Positions 1-9,022 of a stretch of DNA of 64,000 nucleotides are shown piece after piece. The stretch is from Staphylococcus arlettae. GTDB lineage: Bacteria; Bacillota; Bacilli; Staphylococcales; Staphylococcaceae. Made by a program: the position numbers and the translations under genes. The stretch spans positions 66,299-130,298 of the forward strand of contig NZ_PPQB01000023.1 of assembly GCF_002902345.1 (NCBI RefSeq), written 5' to 3'. Each line of letters opens with the position of its first letter. The stretch's first letter is position 1. Below the pieces are notes generated by a model, which saw only the letters and a program-made list of their open reading frames with translations, was not told the DNA's origin and made no database searches.

Positions 1-34
1 CGAGGCTAGGACAATCAATAGTGTCCTAGCCTCG
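1..34 (-). terminator. Terminator-like perfect hairpin
   Basis: A 13-bp perfect stem (CGAGGCTAGGACA at 1-13 pairs with 22-34) encloses an 8-nt loop just past the stop of the leftward flavoenzyme gene. The stem core GAGGCTnGGACA is the same as the hairpin that opens repeat family A elsewhere in the window. The T-tract for leftward transcripts would lie outside the window. Confidence 0.7.
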
Positions 35-40
35 TTTGAT

Positions 41-1084
41 TTAAGCTTGTTGTTTTAATTCTGCTTCTAACTTACCTAAATGTCGTAATGTTGGTGTTAA
101 AGCGGCGAAGAAAAATCCTTCTTTTAATTTACGCGCTTGTGGTGCTTTATGAGAGTATGCACGTGCACCGCCATTGACCATAGAAGCTTGATTAACTTCA
201 AGTAATAAATAACCTGCTTCTTTTTTAATACGGATAATGTCAGCGAAATAAGCAGACAATTCATCTTTATGCGCATGAACAAGCTCATAAAATTCTGTTC
301 TTAATTGTTGGTACTGTGCTTCATAAGCATCAACATCATAATCAAGATATTGATTAATGCCATTTTGCGCAGTAGAAAATTTATGAATCAAGTCAAGTGA
401 TGAGCGAATAGATCCTAAGGCAATAGGTATTTGCAATGTCACGAATTGTGGTCTGATTTGTGTAGCAAAAGACTTAGCATCTTTTGTAATGATATGTTTC
501 TCTGGGATGATGACATCGTCAAATTGAATAGTATAAGTTGCAGAGCCATTGACACCTAAGAAATTAGACATTTCTGTTAACTTAATTCCTTCTTGATTGG
601 CACGAACAATAAACATTACTAATTCTTCACCGTCTTGAGCTTTCGAAATTGCTCCAAAATAATGGTCGTCTCCAATATTGCTGACCGCTGGTAATTTCCC
701 ATTAACATATAATGTACCATCTATATAATAGTGGTTTAAATTAAAAGCTTCTAAGTCGTTAAAAGATTTCATTGGATTAGATAAGCCAGTTGCACCTAAA
801 ATTTCGCCATTTAATAGTTTGTTTTGTAACTCAGTATTTAAATAGTTTGTGGATGCATGTTGTAAGTAGGTGGAAAATGCTAATTCACACCATAAACAAA
901 AACCTGTAGTTAAACATGAGTTTGAAACTTGTTCAATTGTAAGTAAGTTTTTTTCGATATCTTGTTTTGAAAAATGGTTTTCTTTAAATAAATCCTGAAT
1001 AAAATCTTTGGCATAGTGAGACCCGTCATCAATTTCTACTAAATAAGGATCTAATTTGTTTTCTATTAATGTATTTAACGTCAT
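41..1084 (-). CDS. Acyl-CoA dehydrogenase-like flavoprotein of an ABC importer operon
   Basis: About 347 residues with the acyl-CoA dehydrogenase fold pattern: N-terminal helical part, a central beta region (around GATGLSNP and VNGSATYTIQFDDVIIP) and a C-terminal helical part. The family is FAD- or FMN-dependent. Members encoded beside sulfonate-type importers (SfnB/DszC-like) often act in organosulfur metabolism rather than fatty-acid oxidation. A TTG start at 1111 is possible, but TAGGAGTG at 1093-1100 sits 8 nt before ATG 1084, so I use that ATG. It is the last gene of a four-gene leftward operon, 13 nt after the permease. Substrate unknown; the sulfur link is inferred from context only. 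Confidence 0.8.
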   Translation of the reverse strand: MTLNTLIENKLDPYLVEIDDGSHYAKDFIQDLFKENHFSKQDIEKNLLTIEQVSNSCLTTGFCLWCELAFSTYLQHASTNYLNTELQNKLLNGEILGATGLSNPMKSFNDLEAFNLNHYYIDGTLYVNGKLPAVSNIGDDHYFGAISKAQDGEELVMFIVRANQEGIKLTEMSNFLGVNGSATYTIQFDDVIIPEKHIITKDAKSFATQIRPQFVTLQIPIALGSIRSSLDLIHKFSTAQNGINQYLDYDVDAYEAQYQQLRTEFYELVHAHKDELSAYFADIIRIKKEAGYLLLEVNQASMVNGGARAYSHKAPQARKLKEGFFFAALTPTLRHLGKLEAELKQQA

Positions 1085-1097
1085 AATTTTAACACTC

Positions 1098-1862
1098 CTA
1101 ATTTTCTCCAAATCGTTTTAAAATATATGTTTCTAAATGTGTGATTAAGCGGTCTATAATAAAACCAAATAAACCGATAAAGAAAATAGCTGATAATACA
1201 TCTTCTAAATTCAGCATATTTCGAGCATCGACAATTAAAAATCCTAAGCCCGATTGTGCACCAATCATCTCACCGGAAACTAAGAAGATCCAACTGGTTC
1301 CAACTGCCATGTGTATTCCACCCATAATGTGTTTAAAAGCACCAGGGAATAAAATATTTCTATAAAGTGACCATCCAGTTAAATTCAAATTAGACGCTAT
1401 TTTTAAATATTGTGGTTCCACACCTTTTACTCCTTTGATGGTATTAAAGGTAATAGGGAAAAACGCAGCAATAAAAATAATAGCCATCGCTGGCAAACTT
1501 CCTATGCCAAACCACAACACTACGAATGGTGACCATGCGATTGGTGAAATTGGACGTATTAGTTGAAAGATTGGTTCAATTGCAGTATAAAAAAACTGAC
1601 TTCTACCGAGTAGAAAACCAATAGGTATCCCGACAATAATAGCTAAAATGAATCCTACAGCAAAGCGGAATAAACTAATACCTAAATGACTAAAGATTTC
1701 ACCAGTGAATATAAAGTTTATAATACTTTTGCCAACAAGTAGTGGCCCAGGTAATAAAATGGGTTGGTAATCTCCAATCCATATAATACATTGCCAAATA
1801 AATAATAATAGGATAACCGATCCTATTGGAAGGGTGTATCTTTTTACAATATTAAAAGCCAC
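1098..1862 (-). CDS. ABC transporter permease, nitrate/sulfonate/taurine type
   Basis: 254 residues, very hydrophobic with about six membrane segments. The EAA-like cytoplasmic loop is around EPQYLKIASNLNLTGWSLYRN, followed by LFPGAFKHI, as in SsuC/TauC/NrtB permeases. It starts at a GTG (1862) with AAGGAGGGG upstream, only 3 nt after the binding-protein stop, so translation is probably coupled. It should form the membrane channel with the ATPase and lipoprotein encoded upstream. The transported compound cannot be told from sequence; aliphatic sulfonates, taurine or a thiamine-precursor-like molecule are options. Confidence 0.88.
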   Translation of the reverse strand: MAFNIVKRYTLPIGSVILLLFIWQCIIWIGDYQPILLPGPLLVGKSIINFIFTGEIFSHLGISLFRFAVGFILAIIVGIPIGFLLGRSQFFYTAIEPIFQLIRPISPIAWSPFVVLWFGIGSLPAMAIIFIAAFFPITFNTIKGVKGVEPQYLKIASNLNLTGWSLYRNILFPGAFKHIMGGIHMAVGTSWIFLVSGEMIGAQSGLGFLIVDARNMLNLEDVLSAIFFIGLFGFIIDRLITHLETYILKRFGEN

Positions 1863-1865
1863 AGC

Positions 1866-2828
1866 TTACCCCTCCTTATATAATGATGAATCGACAAATG
1901 ATTTGTACGAAGGCGCTGTAAATAATTTGTGTTCTTGTACTAACTCAGTAATTTTCTGATAGCCATCTTCTTCAATTGTTAAATCGCCGTAAGATGTCCA
2001 TTCTGCAGATTGTGCCAATACTTTGTCATCTTGTTTAAAGTGTTTAGACATAACGTCGACACTTTTACTTTTGTCAGTCATTTGGTAACCTGCTTTTTTA
2101 TAATCAGTCATAAATTGTTGAGCGACATCGTGCTGGTTATTAATTAAATCTTCACGTAAAACAAGGGCACAACAATAGGCATCAGGTATAATTTCACTAC
2201 CATGTTTAAGTGTATGTCCTTTACCTAGTTTTTCTCCTAATGCACCAAAGGGTTCAGCTACAGAATAACCTGCAATGCGGTTTTCATTTAAAGCAGCAGG
2301 CATTTCTGCGGGAGCCATTTCATGATAGTCAAATGTATTATGGTCTAGTTTCAATTGTTTGCGCATTTCTTCTAACAACAGATAGTGTGTAGAATAGCGG
2401 TGCGGTATAGCAAAACTATAGTTATTATGGTTGTGTAAATCTTCTACACTTTTACCTTTTTGTCCCATAATGACATTACCTTCATGATGTCCTAAGGCAG
2501 CAGCTTTAATAGGGCTACCTTTTTGTTTTGATTTCATAGCTAATTCGATTAAAGTTGATGCACCATCTATACGACCGCTATTCAAAGCATCCATCAAATC
2601 AGGCCAATTATTAAATCTAACTAATTCTAAGTTGTAATTGCCATTACTACGCGATTCTAATACTTTTTTCGTCATCATTAAATTAGCTGCATGTGTAATG
2701 GGTAGATAACCGATTTTTATAGTTTTTTTATCTGCTTGGTGATTTGAGCGTTCATTAGATGTGTTGTTATTGCTACACCCAGAAATCAATATAAGAAGTA
2801 CCAACATACTATACAAAAGTTTTTTCAT
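1866..2828 (-). CDS. ABC transporter substrate-binding lipoprotein (SsuA/NrtA-like)
   Basis: 320 residues. A type II signal peptide ends in the lipobox ISGC (Cys18), so the protein is anchored outside the membrane. The mature part begins IKIGYLPITHAANLMM, typical of NMT1/SsuA-like binding proteins (KIGY...H...), and continues as two alpha/beta lobes. The upstream GTG at 2837 forms part of the Shine-Dalgarno AAGGAGTG, so ATG 2828 is the start. It is the second gene of the operon, 12 nt after the ATPase stop. It determines substrate choice for the importer, but no ligand-specific motif is recognisable to me. Confidence 0.87.
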   Translation of the reverse strand: MKKLLYSMLVLLILISGCSNNNTSNERSNHQADKKTIKIGYLPITHAANLMMTKKVLESRSNGNYNLELVRFNNWPDLMDALNSGRIDGASTLIELAMKSKQKGSPIKAAALGHHEGNVIMGQKGKSVEDLHNHNNYSFAIPHRYSTHYLLLEEMRKQLKLDHNTFDYHEMAPAEMPAALNENRIAGYSVAEPFGALGEKLGKGHTLKHGSEIIPDAYCCALVLREDLINNQHDVAQQFMTDYKKAGYQMTDKSKSVDVMSKHFKQDDKVLAQSAEWTSYGDLTIEEDGYQKITELVQEHKLFTAPSYKSFVDSSLYKEG

Positions 2829-2840
2829 AGGTGACACTCC

Positions 2841-3581
2841 TTAGATAAAATATTCCGGCTCAGCCATATGATGATTCAACGCGAAAGTCTCCATAATATT
2901 ATTCCTAATTTGTAATAAATGACTATCATTACGATTACGAGGATGAGATTGGGAAATACTGTATTGATTAATAATTTCACAACCATCACCGAGTAAGATG
3001 ACTTCATCAGATAAATAGATAGCTTCATCAATATCATGAGTAACTAAAATAATAGTAGCAGTCGTGTGTTCAGATAATTGGATAAGTTGATCTTGTAAGT
3101 TATAGCGAGTAAAAGCATCTAAAGCTCCCAGTGGTTCGTCCATTAATATGGCATCTGGTTGATGAACTTGTGCACGACATAAGGCTACACGTTGTTTCAT
3201 TCCTCCTGATAATTCTTCAGGGAATAAATGTCCCTTATCTTTTAAATCTACATTAGATAAATATTTGTTGATGTCTTCATCACTCAGCGAGTAACTTAAA
3301 CCTAACCTGATATTGTCATTGATATTTTTCCAAGGTAATAAATTATGGTGTTGAAAAATCATTAAGCAATCTGGTGAAGGCTCAGACTTTAAGTTGTTAT
3401 TAATGAGGACCTCACCGTTAGTAGGGGAAAGGAAGCCACCGATAATATTTAGTAACGTGGACTTTCCGCAACCACTTTTTCCTATGAAGCTAACAATTTT
3501 CCCTTTATCAATAGAATAGTCAAAATCATTAATTACTTGATGGTCTCCAAACTTATGTTGGATGTTATTAATTTGAATCAC
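2841..3581 (-). CDS. ABC transporter ATP-binding protein (SsuB/TauB-like)
   Basis: About 246 residues. Walker A is GKSGCGKST, the signature is LSGGMKQR, Walker B is AILMDEPLGALD, and an H-loop His lies in VTHD. This is the nitrate/sulfonate/taurine ATPase subfamily. An in-frame ATG at 3602 lacks a ribosome binding site, whereas AGAGGTG at 3587-3593 lies 5 nt before GTG 3581, so I choose the GTG. First gene of the four-gene leftward operon. A perfect palindrome at 3619-3632 lies just upstream and may be its operator. Confidence 0.88.
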   Translation of the reverse strand: MIQINNIQHKFGDHQVINDFDYSIDKGKIVSFIGKSGCGKSTLLNIIGGFLSPTNGEVLINNNLKSEPSPDCLMIFQHHNLLPWKNINDNIRLGLSYSLSDEDINKYLSNVDLKDKGHLFPEELSGGMKQRVALCRAQVHQPDAILMDEPLGALDAFTRYNLQDQLIQLSEHTTATIILVTHDIDEAIYLSDEVILLGDGCEIINQYSISQSHPRNRNDSHLLQIRNNIMETFALNHHMAEPEYFI

Positions 3582-3618
3582 TACAACACCTCTATTAATC
3601 ATATCGTTTTAGTAGGCT

Positions 3619-3632
3619 TTTGTTATAACAAA
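3619..3632. promoter_or_regulatory. Perfect palindrome TTTGTTATAACAAA before ABC operon
   Basis: A 14-bp perfect inverted repeat (TTTGTTA/TAACAAA) ends about 38 nt upstream of the GTG start of the ATPase gene. It contains a TATAAC that could be a -10 element for the leftward promoter. I read it as a candidate operator; no regulator is encoded nearby and I cannot assign one. Confidence 0.4.
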
Positions 3633-3680
3633 GGGAGCGAGATTGAAATTATATAACTTAATTTCATATGCTCGCCCCCA
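3633..3680 (-). terminator. Terminator of the DUF4242 gene
   Basis: GGGAGCGAG pairs with CTCGCCCCC, with an additional inner AAATT/AATTT pairing. Read leftward, the hairpin is followed by a short T-rich stretch (TTTGTT). It separates the DUF4242 gene from the ABC operon transcribed in the same direction. Confidence 0.6.
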
Positions 3681-3717
3681 TTTAGGGTTTTATAAGTCTA
3701 CAAGCTTATTTTATAAT

Positions 3718-4230
3718 TTATAATTTTTCAATATCATCGATAGGTGTATCGACAGCTTTTCTAGCGCGTCTTACCGCATCTTCATCAGGTGCGTCATATA
3801 GACAGATACATTTTGACATATCTTCGCAGACATAAGTACGTTGGAATTGTACTTCTGGTACTTCTTCATAATGTACTGAATTTTTCTTTTTACGTGCTAA
3901 ATATTGATCCATTGTAACGCCTTCTGGAATATTCCAAGTTACAAGATAGTCAACTTTAGCATCGCCTTGTTTAATCTCATCTAATTCCTTGCCGACTAAG
4001 CGTACTTCTTTAGTTAGTGAGATAGGTACTTCAGCTTGTTCTAAAAAGTCTTTAGCTTCATTTTCGTCGTTAGCTTCGACGATAAAATAAGCGTGTGTAA
4101 GATCTTCTGTTGCTTGTACTTCTATTAAAGTTGGAATTGAATTAGTTGATAATGATTGTGCTTTATTTTCTAGTTCGCTTTTAGTTGCAGCGAAAGATAA
4201 GTCATTAGATTCTAATAAATATAAAGTCAT
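3718..4230 (-). CDS. DUF4242 domain protein
   Basis: 170 residues, soluble, acidic. The C-terminal half (RTYVCEDMSKCICLYDAPDEDAVRRARKAVDTPIDDIEKL) has the DUF4242 pattern, and the N-terminal half (YLLESNDLSFAATKSELENKAQSLS) looks like a divergent second copy of the same ferredoxin-like fold. Family members are described as small metal-binding or dimeric proteins of uncertain role. Two Cys residues lie close together in the CEDMSKC segment. Monocistronic: terminator downstream, GGAGG about 7 nt before the ATG. No function is asserted. Confidence 0.75.
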   Translation of the reverse strand: MTLYLLESNDLSFAATKSELENKAQSLSTNSIPTLIEVQATEDLTHAYFIVEANDENEAKDFLEQAEVPISLTKEVRLVGKELDEIKQGDAKVDYLVTWNIPEGVTMDQYLARKKKNSVHYEEVPEVQFQRTYVCEDMSKCICLYDAPDEDAVRRARKAVDTPIDDIEKL

Positions 4231-4659
4231 TTGAATTGCCTCCTAGTAAAATGATAAGGCTATAATATAATAAAACCTATCGAAATACAAGGGATTATAA
4301 CAAGAATTAACTAAATTTTAAGAAAATTTAGAACAAAATTAATCTATGTTTAAAGTGTCTTATAAATAAAAATTGGCTTGCTATAAAGCTTGTTAAAACT
4401 GGGTGTTAATCACTGAAAGATAAATATAAAAATTGTTAGATAAAATTTTTTTCTTAGCGTTTTAAAAATTTTAGTGGTATCGTGTTTAAATGAACTATTT
4501 TAAATAAAGGGGATATATATTTATTTGAATGGTTTGAATACTCGGATTAGAGTATTTTATGAGGTTTTTGAGATAGCTATAGACTTTTTTAATGGCAGTT
4601 AAAAGGGTGTACAACTATTTTGAAAATCTTTCTAATTGAATATTAGGAGGAACAAGCAC
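4231..4659. other. 429-nt gene-free AT-rich stretch before the NorB-like gene
   Basis: Lies between divergently transcribed genes and should hold both promoters. It is very A+T rich. I found no repeat copy, no riboswitch-like fold and no convincing ORF. The only near-ORF begins at a TTG near 4525 and is about 25 codons long. Confidence 0.5.
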
Positions 4660-6051
4660 ATGGATTCATCACAAACCTTTAAGGGAGATAATAGACTTCT
4701 CTTGGGGATTTTTTTAGCTGTTATTACATTCTGGCTCTTTGCGCAATCGCTCGTGAATATAGTGCCAGATCTAGAGTCATCGTACCACACGAACTATGGC
4801 ACTATAAATGTTGCAGTTAGTTTAACGGCATTATTGTGTGGTTTGTTTGTAGTTGGAGCAGGAGGATTAGCAGACAGATATGGCAGAATGAAAATGCTGT
4901 ATATTGGACTAATTATGAGCATTATTGGCTCGCTGTTGATCATTATACCTGGCTTCACTACGTTGTTAGTATTAGGTAGAGGGATTCAAGGTTTATCTGC
5001 TGCCTTTATCATGCCCTCGACATTAGCTGTTATTAATGAGTATTATATCGGAACTGACAGACAGCGTGCCTTAAGTTATTGGTCAATTGGCTCTTGGGGT
5101 GGCGGTGGCATTTGTTCTTTTTTAGGTGGGGCAATGTCAACATTTGTAGGATGGCGATCTATATTTATCGTATCAATAATAGTTACAATAGCTGCGATAC
5201 TATTAATCAGACATACACCTGAAACAAAGGCACCAGTGACAGAACAATCGAAAAATGCAAAATTTGATATTGTTGGATTGATTATTTTGATTATTGCAAT
5301 GTTAAGTATTAATTTAATTATTACGCAATCATCAGATTATGGTCTGTTGTCGCCATTTATTATGACTTTAATAGCTATATTTATTATTTCGTTAGTGGTG
5401 TTCATTATATTTGAAAGTAAAAAAACGAACCCACTTATTGATTTTCGAGTGTTTAAACATAAAGCTTATAGTGGTGCAACGATTTCAAACTTTATGTTGA
5501 ATGCAGTAGCAGGTACTTTAATCGTTGCTAATACTTACTTCCAATCAGGATTACATTTTAGTTCGTTCCAATCAGGAGCTATGAGTATTGCTTACTTAGT
5601 ATCGGTATTATTAATGATTCGTGTTGGTGAAAAACTGTTACAAGAAATTGGAGCGAAACGGCCAATGTTAATTGGTGCAGCGCTAAATGCTAGCGGTATT
5701 TTGCTAATTTCTCTCACTTTTTTACCAACAGCAGTGTACATCGTGTCATGTATTATAGGTTATCTATTGTTCGGACTAGGCCTTGGCATGTATGCAACAC
5801 CTTCAACAGATACAGCGGTATCTACTTCACCTGAAGATAAAGTAGGCGTAGCATCAGGAATTTACAAAATGGCATCTTCTTTAGGAAATTCTTTTGGTGT
5901 TGCTATATCAGCTACGATATTCGGTGTAGTATCAGCAACTACTAACTTACATGTAGGGGCAATGTTTGGACTGTTTTTTAATTTGGCATTAGCCATTATT
6001 GCTTTTATAGCGATTTTAATTTTAGTACCTAAACATCAATTTAATAATTAA
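4660..6051 (+). CDS. norB/norC: MFS multidrug exporter, NorB/NorC family
   Basis: 463 residues, the length of S. aureus NorB/NorC, with roughly 14 hydrophobic segments (DHA2-like drug:H+ antiporter). Segments I recognise from these proteins include ITFWLFAQSLVN, VVGAGGLADRYGR, RQRALSYWSIGSWGG, MIRVGEKLLQ and GLGLGMYATPSTDTA. Family members export fluoroquinolones and other hydrophobic compounds. An in-frame TTG at 4636 exists, but TTAGGAGG at 4643-4650 sets ATG 4660. Single gene, followed by the hairpin that opens a family A repeat. NorB and NorC paralogues cannot be separated by eye. Confidence 0.85.
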   Translation: MDSSQTFKGDNRLLLGIFLAVITFWLFAQSLVNIVPDLESSYHTNYGTINVAVSLTALLCGLFVVGAGGLADRYGRMKMLYIGLIMSIIGSLLIIIPGFTTLLVLGRGIQGLSAAFIMPSTLAVINEYYIGTDRQRALSYWSIGSWGGGGICSFLGGAMSTFVGWRSIFIVSIIVTIAAILLIRHTPETKAPVTEQSKNAKFDIVGLIILIIAMLSINLIITQSSDYGLLSPFIMTLIAIFIISLVVFIIFESKKTNPLIDFRVFKHKAYSGATISNFMLNAVAGTLIVANTYFQSGLHFSSFQSGAMSIAYLVSVLLMIRVGEKLLQEIGAKRPMLIGAALNASGILLISLTFLPTAVYIVSCIIGYLLFGLGLGMYATPSTDTAVSTSPEDKVGVASGIYKMASSLGNSFGVAISATIFGVVSATTNLHVGAMFGLFFNLALAIIAFIAILILVPKHQFNN

Positions 6052-6084
6052 TATTAATAGTAAGTACTACTTATTATAATTGAG

Positions 6085-6246
6085 GAGGCTGGGACAATAT
6101 TGATTCGTCCTAGCCTTTTTTCATATTGGCAGTAGCTGACTGCATTGAAAATGCGCTTTAAACCAAGTTTGTTTCAACGCTAGTCATCCTTGCCGGGGTG
6201 GGACGACAAAATCATTTTTTCAAAATCAGATTTCTGTCCCACTCCC
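6085..6246. repeat. Intergenic repeat family A, copy 1
   Basis: About 160 bp. It opens with a hairpin (GGCTGGGAC / GTCCTAGCC plus T run, which also ends the norB-like transcript), then CATATTGGCAGTAGCTGACT, then GAAAATGCGCTT, CAACGCTAGTCATCCTTGCC, GGGTGGGACGAC and finally CTGTCCCACTCCC. Nearly the same block recurs at 37827-37988 and degenerate copies are at 28443-28605 and 54329-54460. It also contains internal inverted pairs such as GTGGGAC/GTCCCAC. Confidence 0.85.
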
Positions 6247-6257
6247 TTTTCTATTTA

Positions 6258-6305
6258 TTGCTAATTACTTGTGCAACGTATTATAATCTTATAAAAGCGC
6301 TTTCT
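6258..6305 (+). promoter_or_regulatory. Promoter plus cre-like site for the M20 gene
   Basis: TTGCTA (6258-6263), 18 nt, TATAAT (6282-6287), followed immediately by TAAAAGCGCTTTCT (6292-6305). The latter matches the CcpA cre consensus TGWAARCGYTWNCW at 13 of 14 positions. A cre at the transcription start implies carbon catabolite repression of this gene. Confidence 0.6.
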
Positions 6306-6324
6306 TATAGGAGGATAGGATTAT

Positions 6325-7923
6325 ATGCAATTATTATGGCAAACATACGAAGCAAGAGAAAATTTGTTAAAGCAATTAGTACAACAGCAGACAATAACAA
6401 ACACACCCGGAGAAAAAACATTTGCACGTTTTGTTGAATCATTATTACTTAAATTAACATATTTTAATCAACATCGAGAGTTAATCCAACATAGTGTCAC
6501 TGAAGATGATAAAGAGTTACTTACTGCGCTATACCGTGGACAAAATAGTAATAAAACGATTGTGTTACTTAGTCATTTTGATACGGTAGGAGTGGATGAT
6601 TATGCAACACATCATCAATATGCATTTAATCCAGACAAACTACAAGAAGTATTTCATGCACATCCTAACTATTTAGATGACCAAGCTCAAACAGATTTGC
6701 AATCTGATGAATTTTTATTCGGTAGAGGTGTAATGGATATGAAAGCAGGACTCATGCTCCATATGTCATTACTTGAAAAAGCATCAATGGAGCAATGGGA
6801 TGTAAACTTATTATTAGTAACTGTGCCTGATGAAGAAGTGAATTCTTCTGGCATGCGTAAAGCAATCCACATTATTGCAGAGTATCAACAACAATACGAC
6901 CTTGATATTCAATTACATTTAAATAGCGAGCCGACTTTTCAGCAATTAGATAATGATCTAACGCATTATGTATATTCTGGCTCTATAGGAAAAATCATGC
7001 CAGGCGTGTTGTGTTTTGGGAAAGAAACACATGTAGGTAATCCTTTAGAGGGATTAAGTTCTAATTTTATATTAAGTTATATTACACAGTCGATTGAATA
7101 CAATGCTAGATTTAAAGAAAAGTTTGAACACGAGACAACGCCCTTACCATTATCAATCGCTAATAAAGATATAAAAGAGAATTATGACGTGCAAACGCCA
7201 TTTAGATCATATGCTTTATACAATATGTTTTTATTTCAACAAACACCGGCGACACTATACCAAACGTTTTTAGAAGTAGTTATTAAAGCGGTGGAACGTT
7301 GTGAAAATGATTGGCTGAATATTTTAGAACTAGAAAATCAATCATTTGAGTCAAAAATTAATGTACTTACATTTGAACAGTTAAACAATTATGTAGTTGC
7401 ACAACATGGAGAGGAGAAAGTATCACAAATTATCCAACATGTATTAGACACGACACCTTCATTGCACATGCAAAGTATTGCTATTGCAGATGAACTTATC
7501 AAACTTTGTCGTGAAATAACGCCTGCGGTTGTTACGTTTTTTGCGCCACCATTTTATCCAGCAGTCAATTCTTCAGAGAATACGTTAGTACAAGGTATTG
7601 TGGAGACCGTTAAAGAGACCTCTCAAACACAATTTAATAGAGATAGTCAATTAGTACATTATTTTAACGGCATTAGTGATTCAAGTTATGTGCAATTAAA
7701 TAATCATTTAGATGAAATGACAATATTTAGTAAAAATGCGCCTAGCTTCAATCGTACTTATACCATTCCTTTTGATAAAATAGCTGAAATTAGTGCCCCT
7801 GTTATTTTGTGTGGTCCTATAGGTAAAGATGCGCATAAAGTTGGCGAACGTGTTTATAAAAAAAGTGCATTTGAGGAATTGCCAATAATATTAGAAACTA
7901 TTATAAAGAAACATTTTGTATAA
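6325..7923 (+). CDS. M20 family metallopeptidase, RocB-like
   Basis: 532 residues. Zinc-peptidase motifs: SHFDTVG (first ligand His), RGVMDMKAG (bridging Asp), PDEEVNS (catalytic/ligand Glu) and NSEPT. A dimerisation-type insert lies in the middle. The length and the FAPPFYPAVN / GPIGKDAHK segments fit the RocB subfamily linked to arginine utilisation rather than short di/tripeptidases. AGGAGG lies about 7 nt before ATG 6325. Probably cytoplasmic and catabolite-repressed through the cre site upstream. The exact amide substrate is unknown. Confidence 0.8.
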   Translation: MQLLWQTYEARENLLKQLVQQQTITNTPGEKTFARFVESLLLKLTYFNQHRELIQHSVTEDDKELLTALYRGQNSNKTIVLLSHFDTVGVDDYATHHQYAFNPDKLQEVFHAHPNYLDDQAQTDLQSDEFLFGRGVMDMKAGLMLHMSLLEKASMEQWDVNLLLVTVPDEEVNSSGMRKAIHIIAEYQQQYDLDIQLHLNSEPTFQQLDNDLTHYVYSGSIGKIMPGVLCFGKETHVGNPLEGLSSNFILSYITQSIEYNARFKEKFEHETTPLPLSIANKDIKENYDVQTPFRSYALYNMFLFQQTPATLYQTFLEVVIKAVERCENDWLNILELENQSFESKINVLTFEQLNNYVVAQHGEEKVSQIIQHVLDTTPSLHMQSIAIADELIKLCREITPAVVTFFAPPFYPAVNSSENTLVQGIVETVKETSQTQFNRDSQLVHYFNGISDSSYVQLNNHLDEMTIFSKNAPSFNRTYTIPFDKIAEISAPVILCGPIGKDAHKVGERVYKKSAFEELPIILETIIKKHFV

Positions 7924-7990
7924 ATAATTGTGAAATTGACAACACTTACGTTATATTAATTAATATAGATAGATATTGGAGTGTTGGATA

Positions 7991-8431
7991 ATGGTAGAGG
8001 CATATACAGATTTTTGGAAAAGGTACATAGATTTTAAAAGCAAATCAAATAGAACAGAATTTTGGGTACCAGTGCTCGTACATATTCTAGTTATTTTTAT
8101 TTTGTCATTAATTGGAGCCATAACTTTTGTGACAGGATTACTGGTAATAGCTATTATTATTTTTAGTGTTATTGCTTTGTTTTTATTAGCCAACATTGTA
8201 CCGATGATAGCTATAACTATGAGACGATTTTATGATGCTGGACGTAAACGTATGACAGCACTCATGTTAATTTTAATTACGTTAATAGGGGATATTATCT
8301 TTGATATTATCCAGATAGATAGTTTGGCCATTTTAATGAATATTATTACTTTAATTTCTACAATTATTTTAATTGTTATTACGTTACTACCAACTAAACC
8401 TACTCCTGAAGCACAATTGAAATGGATTTAA
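7991..8431 (+). CDS. DUF805 membrane protein
   Basis: 146 residues. The N-terminus FWKRYIDFKSKSNRTEFW is the DUF805 signature (aromatic-rich amphipathic start, then RxEFW). Four hydrophobic segments follow, with the family's MRRFYDAGRKR loop between segments two and three. GGAGTG at 7978-7983 favours ATG 7991 over the TTG at 7976. Function of the family is unknown. It converges on the acetyltransferase gene, with a shared terminator between. Confidence 0.8.
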   Translation: MVEAYTDFWKRYIDFKSKSNRTEFWVPVLVHILVIFILSLIGAITFVTGLLVIAIIIFSVIALFLLANIVPMIAITMRRFYDAGRKRMTALMLILITLIGDIIFDIIQIDSLAILMNIITLISTIILIVITLLPTKPTPEAQLKWI

Positions 8432-8452
8432 CACTACACACGTATAGTAAAA

Positions 8453-8490
8453 GACCTTGAATAATCAAATGATTGATTGTTCAAGGCCTT
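8453..8490. terminator. Bidirectional terminator
   Basis: AGACCTTGAA(C/T)AATCA pairs with TGATTGTTCAAGGCCT across 8453-8489, followed by TTTTT on the plus strand and an A-rich run on the left. It serves both convergent genes (DUF805 rightward and acetyltransferase leftward). Confidence 0.75.
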
Positions 8491-8521
8491 TTTATGTTGA
8501 GTTAATTAGACGAAATAGCGA

Positions 8522-9022
8522 TTAATTTTCATGTTCCATACGGTAAAAATCCATGCGAATTTCATTATATGTTTTACCGAAGTAGATGGGGCTCGTATGC
8601 TTTGTTGTTTTAAAACCAATTTGCTCATAAAAGGCTATGGCATTATCATTTTCTTCAACAACCCATAAGGTCATATTATCAGGATATGAAAGTTCCAAAG
8701 CACGTTGTGTCAAAGCAAAACCAATTAAATGATTTTGATATTCTTCTAATAAATAAAGGGCATAAATTTGACTCCAGTCATCGTTATCATTAACTTCTTG
8801 AGTTTTGCCATAAGCAATAAACCCAACTACTTCATTATTAACGATTGCCACAAGCGTAGGGACATCTTGTAATGCTGATTTTTTAATAAATTGATCTTTG
8901 TTAAGATTTTCTAAGTAATTATTAACAGCGATATCTTCGTATGTTTCTATCCAACTTTGGTAATGGACTAACGCCTTACTCTGTTTATCAGATTCTTCGA
9001 GCGCTCTAATTGTAAATTCCAT
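8522..9022 (-). CDS. GNAT family N-acetyltransferase
   Basis: 166 residues. Reads as a complete GNAT domain: EFTIRALEESDKQSKALVHYQSW at the N-terminus, VVGFIAYGK in strand 4, IYALYLLEEYQNHLIGFALTQRAL as the acetyl-CoA binding A motif (degenerate QxxGxG: HLIG), and NDNAIAFYEQIGFK in motif B. ATG 9022 is preceded by AAAGGGGGGAC, so I prefer it to ATG 9058. Acceptor substrate is unknown. Confidence 0.82.
   Translation of the reverse strand: MEFTIRALEESDKQSKALVHYQSWIETYEDIAVNNYLENLNKDQFIKKSALQDVPTLVAIVNNEVVGFIAYGKTQEVNDNDDWSQIYALYLLEEYQNHLIGFALTQRALELSYPDNMTLWVVEENDNAIAFYEQIGFKTTKHTSPIYFGKTYNEIRMDFYRMEHEN

Noticed and set aside
4507..4600. Short TTG-started reading frame after AAAGGGGAT near 4525
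   Set aside because: About 25 codons, poor spacing, weak start; not distinguishable from chance in AT-rich DNA.
4231..4659. Riboswitch or T-box leader before the NorB-like gene
   Set aside because: No paired conserved stems, T-box sequence or terminator/antiterminator pair could be seen.
6198..6437. 79-codon reading frame before the M20 gene
   Set aside because: It crosses the end of a family A repeat and overlaps the well-supported M20 start in another frame.
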